NCBI GenBank assembly: GCA_963169075.1
Contig: CAUJGC010000464.1
Location: 1 to 35,461, forward strand
Direction: 5' to 3'
DNA length: 35,461 nucleotides
Origin: Myxococcota bacterium
GTDB lineage: Bacteria; Myxococcota_A; Bradymonadia; Bradymonadales; GCA-2716585
The first letter of the stretch is position 1, and every line of letters begins with the position of its first letter. The translations under genes were made by a program, and so were the position numbers. A model generated the notes under the pieces. It had not been told where the DNA came from and ran no database searches. It saw nothing but the letters and a program-made list of their open reading frames with translations. This document shows positions 8,089-17,600 of this stretch, one piece after another.

Positions 8089-8166
8089 TCAGAGAGCCGG
8101 TGGTGAGGGCCGCCGGGGGCGGCTTTGACTGGTAGGAGAAGGTGTGCTAGTGAGTCGGGTTTTCAT
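8089..8166 (-). CDS. Possible 25-aa leader peptide upstream of the kinase gene
   Basis: An ATG at 8166, preceded by a GGGGGTGGGACC stretch, opens a 25-codon frame ending in TGA at 8089, five nucleotides before the kinase ATG. The product is Ser/Pro/Arg/Thr-rich ('MKTRLTSTPSPTSQSRPRRP'). It is the tail of a longer antisense ORF-track entry that is otherwise a shadow of the PEGA gene. The placement would allow translational coupling to the kinase, but composition gives no independent coding evidence. It may be chance. Confidence 0.15.
   Translation of the reverse strand: MKTRLTSTPSPTSQSRPRRPSPPAL
8125..8153 (+). promoter_or_regulatory. Weak sigma70-like promoter candidate for the PEGA gene
   Basis: TTGACT (8125-8130) is separated by 17 nt from TAGTGA (8148-8153) in the divergent region between the kinase and the PEGA gene. 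The -35 is good; the -10 matches only at its first two bases. It lies about 90 nt before the ATG at 8242. Low confidence. Confidence 0.25.
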
Positions 8167-8241
8167 GGTCCCACCCCCGTGCTGGTGTGGGGCTGCCGCG
8201 GACGGCGTCCCGAGCATAGAGCAGGTTGAGGGTGGTTGGCC

Positions 8242-9690
8242 ATGTGTGAGCGAGGAGCGTGGGGGCGTGGGGTGGTCGGGGTGGTGGCGTGTGTCGCGGC
8301 GCTGGTCGCCTCCTCGCCGGCCTGGGGTCAGGAGGCGACGCTCTACACGTTGCCCACAGCCAGCTATAAAGGTGAGGTATCTTCGGTGGTTGCGCCGAAG
8401 ATCGACTCCGTGCTGAAGGAGCGCCTGAGCGGTCGCCCGAAGCTGAAGCTGGCGCCGCGCTACGGCGAGGAGGGGACGAAGACGGGGAACGCGGCGATCC
8501 AGGAGGCGAAGGACGCCTACAACTCGGGGATCGGGCTCCTGGTGACGGAGGACTTCGAGGGGGCGGCCAAGAAGTTCCAGCGGGCGGTGCAGCTCTTCGA
8601 GCAGAACCTGGCAGGCGTGGACAGCTTCGAGCTGCTGGCCGACGCGCAGCTTCGGATGGGGCTGGCCTTCCTGAAGGCGGGCTTCGATCTGGACGCGAAG
8701 ACGGCGCTGAAGGCCTACGCCAACATGGTGCCAGACGCCAAGCTCTCCCGGGAGGACTACCCCGAGGAGCTGGTGGAGCAGGTCGAGAAAGAGCACCGCC
8801 GGATGGAGAAGCGCGGTCCGGGGGTCCTGAAGGTGGACTCGACGCCCGCGGGCGCGACGGTGGAGCTGGACGGCAAGGCGGTGGGGGTGACGCCCCTGGA
8901 GCTGAAGACCGCCCCTTCGGGGTCGCACTACCTGGTGGTGCGGCCTCCGGGCGGCGGCGGCGTGCCGTTCGCGCAGAAGATCACAGTGCAGGGCAAAGGG
9001 GAGGTGGACGCCTTCGCCGCGAACCTGACCACAGGGACGCCGCAGGTGGACGCGGGCGGCGAGGAGGGGCCGGTCTTCCTCGTGGAGGCCAAGCGCCGCG
9101 CCCAGGCCGGTGAGGTCGATCCGTCGATGGCGCCCTACCTGAAGGAGCTGGCGGAGCAGACGAGGTCGAGCGCGGTGGCGTTCGTGGTCATGCGCAAGGG
9201 GAAGGGGGGGCGCTTTGTGGCGTGGCCCTTCGTCTACGAGGCGTCGAGCGATCGGATCGCGCTGCTGGATCGCGTGGAGTTCGACGCCTCGCTGACGACG
9301 GTGCAGGTGGACGGCTACAAGCTGAGCGAGGCCCTGGCGTCGGCGGTGCTCGCCTTCCCCGCCGAGCGGGCGATCACGGGCAACCCCTTTGACGAGGCCC
9401 CTGCGGTGGCGGTGGTCACGCCGCCCACGGGCGGCGGCGTGCTGACGCCCGTGGAGCCGGTGGAGCCGGCGGGCGGCGGGGTGGTGACGCCGCTGGTGCC
9501 GATCGAGCCGGTGGTCGGGGAGGGGCCGCCGGTGCCGGAGGCGGACGAGGACAAGTGGTACACGTCCTGGTGGATGTGGACCGGGGTGAGCGTGCTGGTG
9601 GTCGGCGGCGCGCTGGCGGGCGGCGCGCTGCTTTTGGACTCGGAGGCCCCGGAGCAGCCCAAGGGGTTCTCGACGACGGTGCGGTGGTAG
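8242..9690 (+). CDS. PEGA-domain envelope protein with TPR-like region and C-terminal TM segment
   Basis: The ORF track begins at a TTG (8236). The ATG at 8242 is preferred, giving 482 aa and a signal peptide ('VVGVVACVAALVASSPAWGQ'). A helical, TPR-like part (about residues 85-185, 'AKDAYNSGIGLLVTEDFEGA') is followed by a PEGA domain ('LKVDSTPAGATVELDGKAVG', 'VTPLELKTAPSGSHYLVV'). Then come a region of unknown fold, a Pro/Val/Gly-rich linker, and a Trp-flanked TM helix near the C-terminus ('SVLVVGGALAGGALLL') with a short tail. This layout is common in myxobacterial surface or periplasmic proteins; PEGA domains are thought to be bacterial surface modules. It is the first gene of a plus-strand series with the kelch and giant DUF11 genes. 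Confidence 0.82.
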   Translation: MCERGAWGRGVVGVVACVAALVASSPAWGQEATLYTLPTASYKGEVSSVVAPKIDSVLKERLSGRPKLKLAPRYGEEGTKTGNAAIQEAKDAYNSGIGLLVTEDFEGAAKKFQRAVQLFEQNLAGVDSFELLADAQLRMGLAFLKAGFDLDAKTALKAYANMVPDAKLSREDYPEELVEQVEKEHRRMEKRGPGVLKVDSTPAGATVELDGKAVGVTPLELKTAPSGSHYLVVRPPGGGGVPFAQKITVQGKGEVDAFAANLTTGTPQVDAGGEEGPVFLVEAKRRAQAGEVDPSMAPYLKELAEQTRSSAVAFVVMRKGKGGRFVAWPFVYEASSDRIALLDRVEFDASLTTVQVDGYKLSEALASAVLAFPAERAITGNPFDEAPAVAVVTPPTGGGVLTPVEPVEPAGGGVVTPLVPIEPVVGEGPPVPEADEDKWYTSWWMWTGVSVLVVGGALAGGALLLDSEAPEQPKGFSTTVRW

Positions 9691-9758
9691 CGGGTGTCTG
9701 GGGTGAGTGAGCTGTTGTTGGATGATGTCATGATTTATCGAGTCAGCGTGAGGCAGCG

Positions 9759-11489
9759 ATGAGGACGATGGGGAGGCGTGCAGAGCGTTGGGTGCGTGCG
9801 GGGTGGGCGGCGCTCCTGGCGACGGGGCTCCTGGCGGGTTGCACCGAGGCGCGGGTGGACGAGGAGCAGCTCTCGGCGCTGGTCTTCACGCCGGAGGGGG
9901 CGCAGATCCCGGCGGTGAGCGGTCTGGAGACGGTGCGCCTGACGGCGATGGACTACTCGCGGCGCGAGGTGCTGGCGCAGGCGGAGTTCCCCTACGGCAG
10001 CGGCGGCGGGACGCTGGGCGGGGTGACCTTCGCGGAGCGCCTCCAGCTGGTGGTCGAGGGGCTGGACGCGCTGGGGAACCCGCTCCTGCAGGGGCGGAGC
10101 ATGCCGTTCCGCTACCTGGCGGGGGATCGCGTGGACGCGCCGCGGATCTTCCTCTCGACGCCGGACACCTTCTCAGAGGCGACCGCGCTGACGGGGGAGG
10201 GCGACGCGCTCCAGCCGCAGGAGGTGCGCTTCCAGGTGGCGTCGCCGCGCGCGGGTCACGCGGCGGTGCGCCTCAAGAACGGGCTGGTGCTGGTGGTGGG
10301 CGGCGCGCAGCTCACGACGGAGGCGGCGGAGGGGCTGGCGCTCCCCGGGCTGCCGGAGGGGTTGGAGGTAGACAGCGCCGAGGACGACGGGGGCGTGCTG
10401 GACACCGCCGAGCTCTACGATCCGGCGACGGGGCTCTTCTTCCCGATGCCGTCGATGCGCTTCCCGCGCGCCTTCCACACGGCGACGCTGCTGGATGACG
10501 GCCGCGTGCTGGTGGCGGGCGGCGTGACGGTGCTGGACGGGGACGACGGGCCGGAGTTGGCGACGCTGGCCTCCGCCGAGATCTTCGACCCCTCCCAGCC
10601 GAGCGCGCCCTGGACGCTGGTGGCGGGCTCAGGCGAGGGGTTGAGCGACGGGCGGGCGTGGCACACGGCGACGCTGCGGCGCTCGGACGGGAGCGTGGTG
10701 CTGATCGGGGGGCGCCAGATCGACGACGGCGCGGTGGAGGTGCTGGGGACAGCGGAGATCTTCAACCCGCAGCGCGACCGCTTCGAGCTGAACCCCGGCG
10801 ACGAGCCCATCGAGATGGAGACGCCCCGCGCGGGTCACACGGCAGAGCTGGTGTTGAGCGGCCGCGGCGCAGGCAAGACGATCCTGGTGCTGGGCGGCGA
10901 AGGGGAGGGCGGCCCGCTGCGGAGCACGGAGGTGCTGACGGTGGTGGGCGATGGGGCGCGCTCGGCCTTCAGCGAGGGCCCCGCGATGCGCTCGGCGCGG
11001 GTGGGGCACGCGAGCCGCACGGCGTCGGGCAACGGCGGTCGCCAGATCGTCGTGGTGGGGGGCCGCGGCGCCGACGGCGCGCTGGTGGAGGAGATCGAGG
11101 CGGTGGACGTGACGGTGGGGGAGTTCACCTCGCAGGGCCGCCTGAGCGAGCTTCGGGACGCGCCGAGCCTGATCGAGCTGCCACAGACGCAGGACATGGT
11201 GGTGCTGGGCGGCCTCGGCGAGGACGGGCGCCCGGTGCGAGCCGCCGAGCGCCTGGCCTTCAACCCGGTGGACGGGAGCTATACGCGGGTGCCTGTGGAC
11301 GGGCCGATGGTCCGCGCCCGCCACCTGCACACGGCGACGCTGATGGACAACGGCCTGGTGCTGGTGACGGGCGGCGTGAGCGGCGCGTCGCTGACAAGCC
11401 AGGACGACGTGGAGTTCTTCAACGCCGACGACGGTGAGCCGGGCTTCAGCTATGAGGCCTCCGGTGGGGAGAGCGGCTTCTCGGAGTAG
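9759..11489 (+). CDS. Kelch-repeat beta-propeller lipoprotein
   Basis: The 576-aa product has an N-terminal lipoprotein signal with lipobox 'LLAGC' at about residue 28. The ATG has GAGG about 6 nt upstream. After an Ig-like N-terminal segment there are about six kelch units with the diagnostic R-x-x-H-x-A...GG pattern: 'SPRAGHAAVRLKNGLVLVVG', 'FPRAFHTATLLDDGRVLVAG', 'GRAWHTATL', 'TPRAGHTAEL', 'RVGHASRTAS' and 'RARHLHTATLMDNGLVLVTG'. A six- or seven-bladed propeller for protein or glycan binding on the envelope surface is expected. No catalytic residues of galactose oxidase type are evident. The gene lies 68 nt after the PEGA gene and 159 nt before the giant DUF11 gene on the same strand. Confidence 0.87.
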   Translation: MRTMGRRAERWVRAGWAALLATGLLAGCTEARVDEEQLSALVFTPEGAQIPAVSGLETVRLTAMDYSRREVLAQAEFPYGSGGGTLGGVTFAERLQLVVEGLDALGNPLLQGRSMPFRYLAGDRVDAPRIFLSTPDTFSEATALTGEGDALQPQEVRFQVASPRAGHAAVRLKNGLVLVVGGAQLTTEAAEGLALPGLPEGLEVDSAEDDGGVLDTAELYDPATGLFFPMPSMRFPRAFHTATLLDDGRVLVAGGVTVLDGDDGPELATLASAEIFDPSQPSAPWTLVAGSGEGLSDGRAWHTATLRRSDGSVVLIGGRQIDDGAVEVLGTAEIFNPQRDRFELNPGDEPIEMETPRAGHTAELVLSGRGAGKTILVLGGEGEGGPLRSTEVLTVVGDGARSAFSEGPAMRSARVGHASRTASGNGGRQIVVVGGRGADGALVEEIEAVDVTVGEFTSQGRLSELRDAPSLIELPQTQDMVVLGGLGEDGRPVRAAERLAFNPVDGSYTRVPVDGPMVRARHLHTATLMDNGLVLVTGGVSGASLTSQDDVEFFNADDGEPGFSYEASGGESGFSE

Positions 11490-11504
11490 CAGGTGCGTCG
11501 CGGG

Positions 11505-11528
11505 GCGCCGTCAGAGAGCTGACGGCGC
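11505..11528 (+). terminator. Perfect 10-bp hairpin between kelch and giant genes
   Basis: GCGCCGTCAG (11505-11514), loop AGAG, CTGACGGCGC (11519-11528) begins 15 nt after the kelch stop codon. There is no T-run after it, so it may be a weak terminator, a processing or stability element, or an attenuator lowering expression of the giant gene. Whether transcription stops here is unknown. Confidence 0.45.
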
Positions 11529-11648
11529 GCCGTGGTACGGATCTTGATGCTTCGCGGAGGTGAGATCAGGGACCGCGTCGTGTGTTGGTTTGAAGCACGG
11601 CGTCAACGACGACCTCGGCGGGTGCGCCCGCAGAGCGAGGCAGGAAGC

Positions 11649-14600
11649 ATGGTCAAGGACGCGCGCGCTTGGTTGGGTCGCTCGGGGTGGATGCCGGGTC
11701 GGCTCTCGTTCGGGGTGGTGCTGGCGGCGCTGGCCGCGCTGGCCTCCTTCGTGTGGGCGGCGCCTGCGGAGGCGGTGGTGTCGGGGGTGCGCCACACGCG
11801 CTTCCAGACCTTCCAGGTCTTCGGGGACGCGGTGAGCGTGGGGAACACGCTCATGGGCAACACGGTGAGCCAGCCCGCGGTCAACTCGTTCCTCTTGAGC
11901 GAGAGCCAGGCGATCCTCCAGGGGCTGCCCAGCAACGCCGGGATCGAGGGCGCCTACCTCTTCTGGTCGGGCTCCACCGAGGGGCGCCCGGATCGCGACG
12001 CCCGCCTGGTCCTCCCCAACGGCGTCACGCGGACCGTCACCGCCGACACCTGCTTCACCTCGCCTGTCTTCGGGGGCTTCTTCTACTGCCGCGCCGATGT
12101 GACGGCGCTCCTGGCAGCCAACCCCGCCAGCGCCGGCAACTACAACGGAACCGTCCGGGTGGGGGACGTGCAGGCGCGCCCCGGGACGCTGGACGAGAAC
12201 GGCGAGTGCATCGAGCCGAACCTCTGCCAGGCCTTCTACGCGGCGTGGTCGCTGGCGGTGGTCTACACCGATCCCAACGCGACGACCCTGCGCGACGTGA
12301 CAATTTTTGATGGATTCCGTCAGTTTGACGAGGATTTTTCATCAGGAATCGACACATTTGCCATCGACGGCTTCGAGGTCGCCAACCCGCCCCAGGGGCG
12401 CTTCGCCTACTTCGCCATGGAGGGGGATGAGCTGCTCGGGGTGCCGCCGCAGGACGTGGACTCGTCCCCGGATGTGCGCTGCTCGGACTGCTTTGACTTC
12501 ATGGACTTCAACGGCACCCGGCTGGTGGATGGGCGCGGGTGGCCGAACAACCTCTTCAACTCGACCACCTCGCTCGGGGTGGATCTGGACTCGTTTGACG
12601 TGTCGGGGCTGGTGCGGTCCGGGGATCGCTCGGTGACGATCACGGTGGGGAGCGGGGACGGGAACCCGACCTTCCAGGGGGGCGGCGGCGAGTCCTTCTT
12701 CCTGGGCTATGTGCTCCTGAGCCTGAACCGCCTGGCGCCCAACTTCCGCACCAACGCCACCGTGAAGACGGTGGACCCCAGCGAGGCCGGCCCCGGCGAG
12801 ACCGTCTTCTTCTCGATCACGGTGACCAACGGCGGGAGCCTGGACGCGACCAACGTCGTGCTGCGGGACGCGCTGAACTCGAATTTGATCTATGTGCCCG
12901 GCTCGACCCGCGTGGATGGGGCGGCGGTGGCGGACGGCCCCGGCGGCGCGGCGCCCTTCGCGTCGGGCCTGAGCCTGGGGACGATCCCCTTCAACGGCGA
13001 CAACGACCGCCGGGTGACCTTCCGGGCGACGGTGCGGGCCGGGGTCGCAGGCGGCACGGTGATCCCCAACGTGGCGACGATCACGGCGCGGGAGCTGCCC
13101 GAGCCGACGCCCACCAACGAGGCCACGATCCGGGTGGCGGCGCCGACCCTGGGGCAGCCCACCAAGTCCTTCCAGGACGCCAACGGCGGGAGCATCGAGC
13201 CCGGCGACATCATCAACTACACCATCTTCATCCCGAACGACTCGGGCCGCACGGCCTCGGCGGTGACCTTCGTGGACGATATGCCGGGCTTTGTGCAGCT
13301 CCGCTCGGTGGCGCCGACCCCCTACACCGACCGCTCCGACCCCAACGGGGGCCTCAACGGCACGGGGCGGGTGGAGGTGCGCGACATCTTGATACCTGCC
13401 AACATCAGCGGCGTCTTTATCAGCTATAGTGTCCAGATCGACAGCGTCGAGGAGCTGATCGCGCAGGGGGTGGACCCGGCGTCCATCGACGGGCTGACGA
13501 TCGTGAACCAGGGCCGGGTGTCGGCGCCCTTCCTGAGCGCGGCGCTCCTGACGGACAACCCGGCGACGGCGGCGACGCCGGACCCGACCTCGTTCCGCAT
13601 CACCAGCAGCATCAACTTCCAGAACCCGGACACCTTCAAGCGGGTGGAGGATCTGAACGGCGGGTCGCTGGTGCCCGGGGACCGCCTCCGCTACACGATC
13701 TCGCTGCGGAACACGGGGAACCGCGCGACCTCCATCAACCTGAGCGACGATCTGCCGCCCTTCGTGGAGGGCTTCACGCTGGAGACGCCGCTGGCGGAGG
13801 CGACGTTCGCCCCGGCGCCCGCAGGCGCGAACGCGACAGGTCGCCTGACGGTGACCGGGCTGGAGGTGGCTGGGGGCAGCCGGGTGGAGCTGCGCTTCAC
13901 CGTGACGGTGCGGGACGACGCGCCGGGGGGCTCGCGGATCGGGAACGTGGCGCAGCTCCAGGTGCCTGCGGCGCCGACCCAGAGCCGCGCGCTGGCCTCG
14001 ACGGTGCTGACGGTGACCTCGGGGCCGGACCTCAGCGGAGCCACCAAGGAGGTCGTGGGCGCGCCGCCGGGCGGCTTCCAGCCCGGCGATGAGGTGACGT
14101 GGCGCCTGGCGGTGACCAACACCGGGAACCGGGCGGCGACGAACGTGCGCCTGGACGACGACGTGGCGCTGAACCTGACCTTTGTGTCGGCCACCGACGG
14201 CGGGGCCTTCAACGCGGCGCAGCGCCGGGTGCGCTGGACGCTGGGGGACATCGCCGCAGGCGAGACGCGCCAGGTGACGGTGGTGACGCGGATCAACTCG
14301 CCGCTGGCCAACGGGACGCGCATCCGCAACCAGGGCGTCCTCTTCGCGGACAACCTCGCCAGCGGGGTCGTGACCGACGACCCGAGCACGGCGGCGGTGG
14401 ACGACTTCACGATCATCACGGTGCGCTCGGAGCCCTCGTTTGTCGGCACGACCAAGACGGTCGAGGATCTGAACGGCGGCGAGTTCGAGCCCGGCGACCG
14501 CGTGCGCTACCGCATCGAGGTCCGCAACACCGGCCGCGAGGTGGCGACCGGGGTGGCCCTGAGCGATCCCGTCGACGGCGTGCGCCTGAGCGTGGAGTCG

Positions 14601-17600
14601 GTGGGGCAGGGCGGGCAGCTGGGCGGCGGGGTGATCCAGTGGACCCCGGCGACGACGCCGGCGCTGGCCTCGGTGGCGCCCGGCTCCTCGGTGGTGCTGG
14701 ACTTCACGGCGCGGCTGGCGGGGACGCTGACCAACGGCGAGGAGGTGCGGAACCAGGGCTTCATCGTCTCGGCGCAGACGCCGGAGCCGGTGGGGACCGA
14801 CGATCCGGTGACGCCGGAGGTGGGGGACCCGACCTCGATCTTCATCCGGGCGACCCCGGCGCTGGCAGGCGCCATCAAGTCGGTGGTGGACGAGAACCAG
14901 GGGCAGCCCCAGCCGGGCGATGTGCTCACCTGGACGATCCAGCTCCCCAACAGCGGCACCGGCCCGGCTCGCGGCGTGGTGGTGAGCGACGTGGTGAGCG
15001 CGTCGCTGACCGACGTGGCGCCGCTGGACGGCGGCGTCTTCGACGCCGCGACCCGCACGATCACCTGGCGGCTCGCCGGGCCGATCCCGCCGGGCGAGCA
15101 GGCCGAGGTGCGCTTCCGCTCGACCATCGCGCCCGGTACCGCCGATGGTACCGCCGTCTCCAACCAGGCCCGGGTCACCACGGTGGATCTCCCCGGTGAG
15201 ACGATCCTGAGCGACGACCCCAACACGGCGGCGGTGGATGATCCCACGACGCTGGTGGTCCGCGCCCAGCCCGACTTTGTTCTGAGCACCAAGTTCGTCC
15301 GCAACGAGGACAACCCCGGCGCGGGCTTCCAGCCCGGCGACACGATCAGCTACGAGCTCACCGTGCGCAACACCGGCTCCCAGGCCGGGACCGCGGTCCA
15401 GGTCATCGACGATCTCCCCGAGGGCCTGGAGGCCATCGAGGTGCAGGACGGCGGGACCCTCACCGGGCGCCAGGCCCGGTGGTCGCTGGGGACGCTGGCC
15501 CCCGGCGCCGAGGAGACGCTCCTGATCCGCGCCCGGATCGTGAACCCCATCGACGACGGCACCCAGATCGCCAACCAGGCCTTCATCTCCAGCGCCGAGG
15601 TGCCCACCCCGGTCCCCACCGACAACCCCAACACCGCCGAGGAGGACGACCCGACGGTCTTCGCCGTCTCCTCCCGCCCGGTCTTCCTGGGCAGCCGCAA
15701 GCTCTTCACCGATCTGGACGCCGCCCCCGGCGAGCCGGTCAAGCCCGGCCACCTCCTGCGCTGGACCATCGACGTGATCAACAGCGGCACCTCCTCGGCG
15801 CGGGACGTCGTGGTGAGCGACGTGGTGGACGCGAACCTGGTGGACGTGACGCCGGAGCTGGGCACCTTCGACGCGGCCTCCCGCACGATCCGCTGGAGCG
15901 CCGCCGAGATCCCCGCCCTCGCCAATGTGGCCCCCGACGGCCAGCCCATCCAGGTGGCCTTCACCGCGCGGGTGCGCCTGCCGCTGGACAACGGCACCCT
16001 CATCGCCAACCAGGCCCGCATCGCCTCCGCCGAGATCCCCGAGGGCGAGCTGAGCGACGACCCCCGCACCGCCGACTTCCCCGACGCCACCACCGCGCAG
16101 GTCGTCTCGGCGGCGGACTTCACCGCCGCCACCAAGGCCGTCTCGCCCCCCGCCGCAGGCGTCTACCGCCCCGGCGACGAGGTCACCTACACCCTCTCCT
16201 TCACCAACAACGGCGACGCGGTGGCCTCCAACGTGGTCGTGACCGACGTCCTCGACCCCAGCCTCCTCTTCGTCTCGGCCACCGACGGCGGCCGCTTCGC
16301 GGCGCCCCAGGTGACCTGGGATCGCCAGAGCACCCCCGCCCTCGCCAGCGTCGCCCCCGGTCAGACCGTCGTCCTCCGCCTCACCGCCGCCCTCTCCTCG
16401 CCGCTCACCAACGGCCTGGAGGTCTTCAACCAGGCGCGGATCACCGCAGAGGGCTTCGTGAACCCCGTGGTCACCGACGATCCCTCCACCGACGCGCTGG
16501 ATGATCCCACGCTCCTGACGGTGACCTCGGCGCCGACGCTCACGGCCAGCACCAAGGCCGTCCGCGATCTGGACGGCGACGGCTTCTTTGAGCCGGGGGA
16601 CGTGGTGGAGTATACGATCCGCGTCCAGAACGACGGCAGCGACGAGGCGCGCAGCACCGTCGTGACGGATCAGGTGGACGTGGCCTCGCTGGAGGAGGTG
16701 ACGCCGCTGGACGGCGGGCGCCTCCAGGGGAATACGATCACCTGGACCTCCGCGGGCACGCCGGGGCTGGCCTCGGTGCGCCCCGGCGCCGCCGGGGTCG
16801 TCTCGGTCCGCTTCCGCGCCACGCTCCAGCGCGGCCTCCTGGACGGCGCCCGGATCCTCAACCAGGCGTCCCTGAGCGCCGAGGGCGCCGAGCCCACCGT
16901 CACCGACGATCCCGCCACCCCCGAGGTGGACGACCCCACCGCCCTCCGCGTCACCGCCGCGCCCCGCTTCACCCGCTTCACCAAGCGCGTCGAGGATCTC
17001 AACGGCGGCCAGATCGAGGGCGGCGACCGCCTCCGCTACACCCTGACCGCGACCAACGACGGCACCCAGCCCGGCCAGCTCGTCCAGATCAACGATCCCC
17101 TCGATCCCAACCTGGAGGCGGTGGCGGCCCAAGACGGCGGCGCCGTGGTCGGCCGCGCCGTCCAGTGGTCCCTGGGCACCGTCGCGCCCGGCGAGCAGCG
17201 CGAGGTGCGCTTCGAGGCCACCGTCCGCGGCGGCGTCGAGGACGGCACCGCGATCGTCAACCAGGCGGGCCTGACGGCCACCAGCGTCCCCCAGGTCCTC
17301 AGCGATGACCCCTCCACCCCCGCCGAGGGCGACGCCACGGTGGTCGTGGTCAACGCCGAGCCCGACTTCTCGGCCCTCACGATGGGGGTCCGGGTGGTGG
17401 ACGGCGGCGCGGTCGCTCCGGGCGCCCTCATCGAGTACGAGCTGATCGTCACCAACACCGGCTCCGGCCCGGGCCGGGACGTGATCCTCCGCGACCCCAT
17501 CGACGCGGCGCTGCTGGAGGACATCCAGCCCAGCGACAACGGCCGCGTCGAGGCCGGGGTGGTGACGTGGACCGCGGCGGAGCTGCCGATCCTGGCGGCC

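Noticed and set aside
6263-8128. 621-aa plus-strand ORF opposite the kinase gene
   Set aside because: Gly/Glu/Val/Ala-rich low-complexity shadow of an intact histidine kinase; no domain, and its start lies inside the Sel1 gene.
8089-8928. 279-aa minus ORF over the PEGA gene
   Set aside because: Shadow of a well-supported gene; only its last 25 codons lie in non-coding DNA and are listed as a weak leader-peptide candidate.
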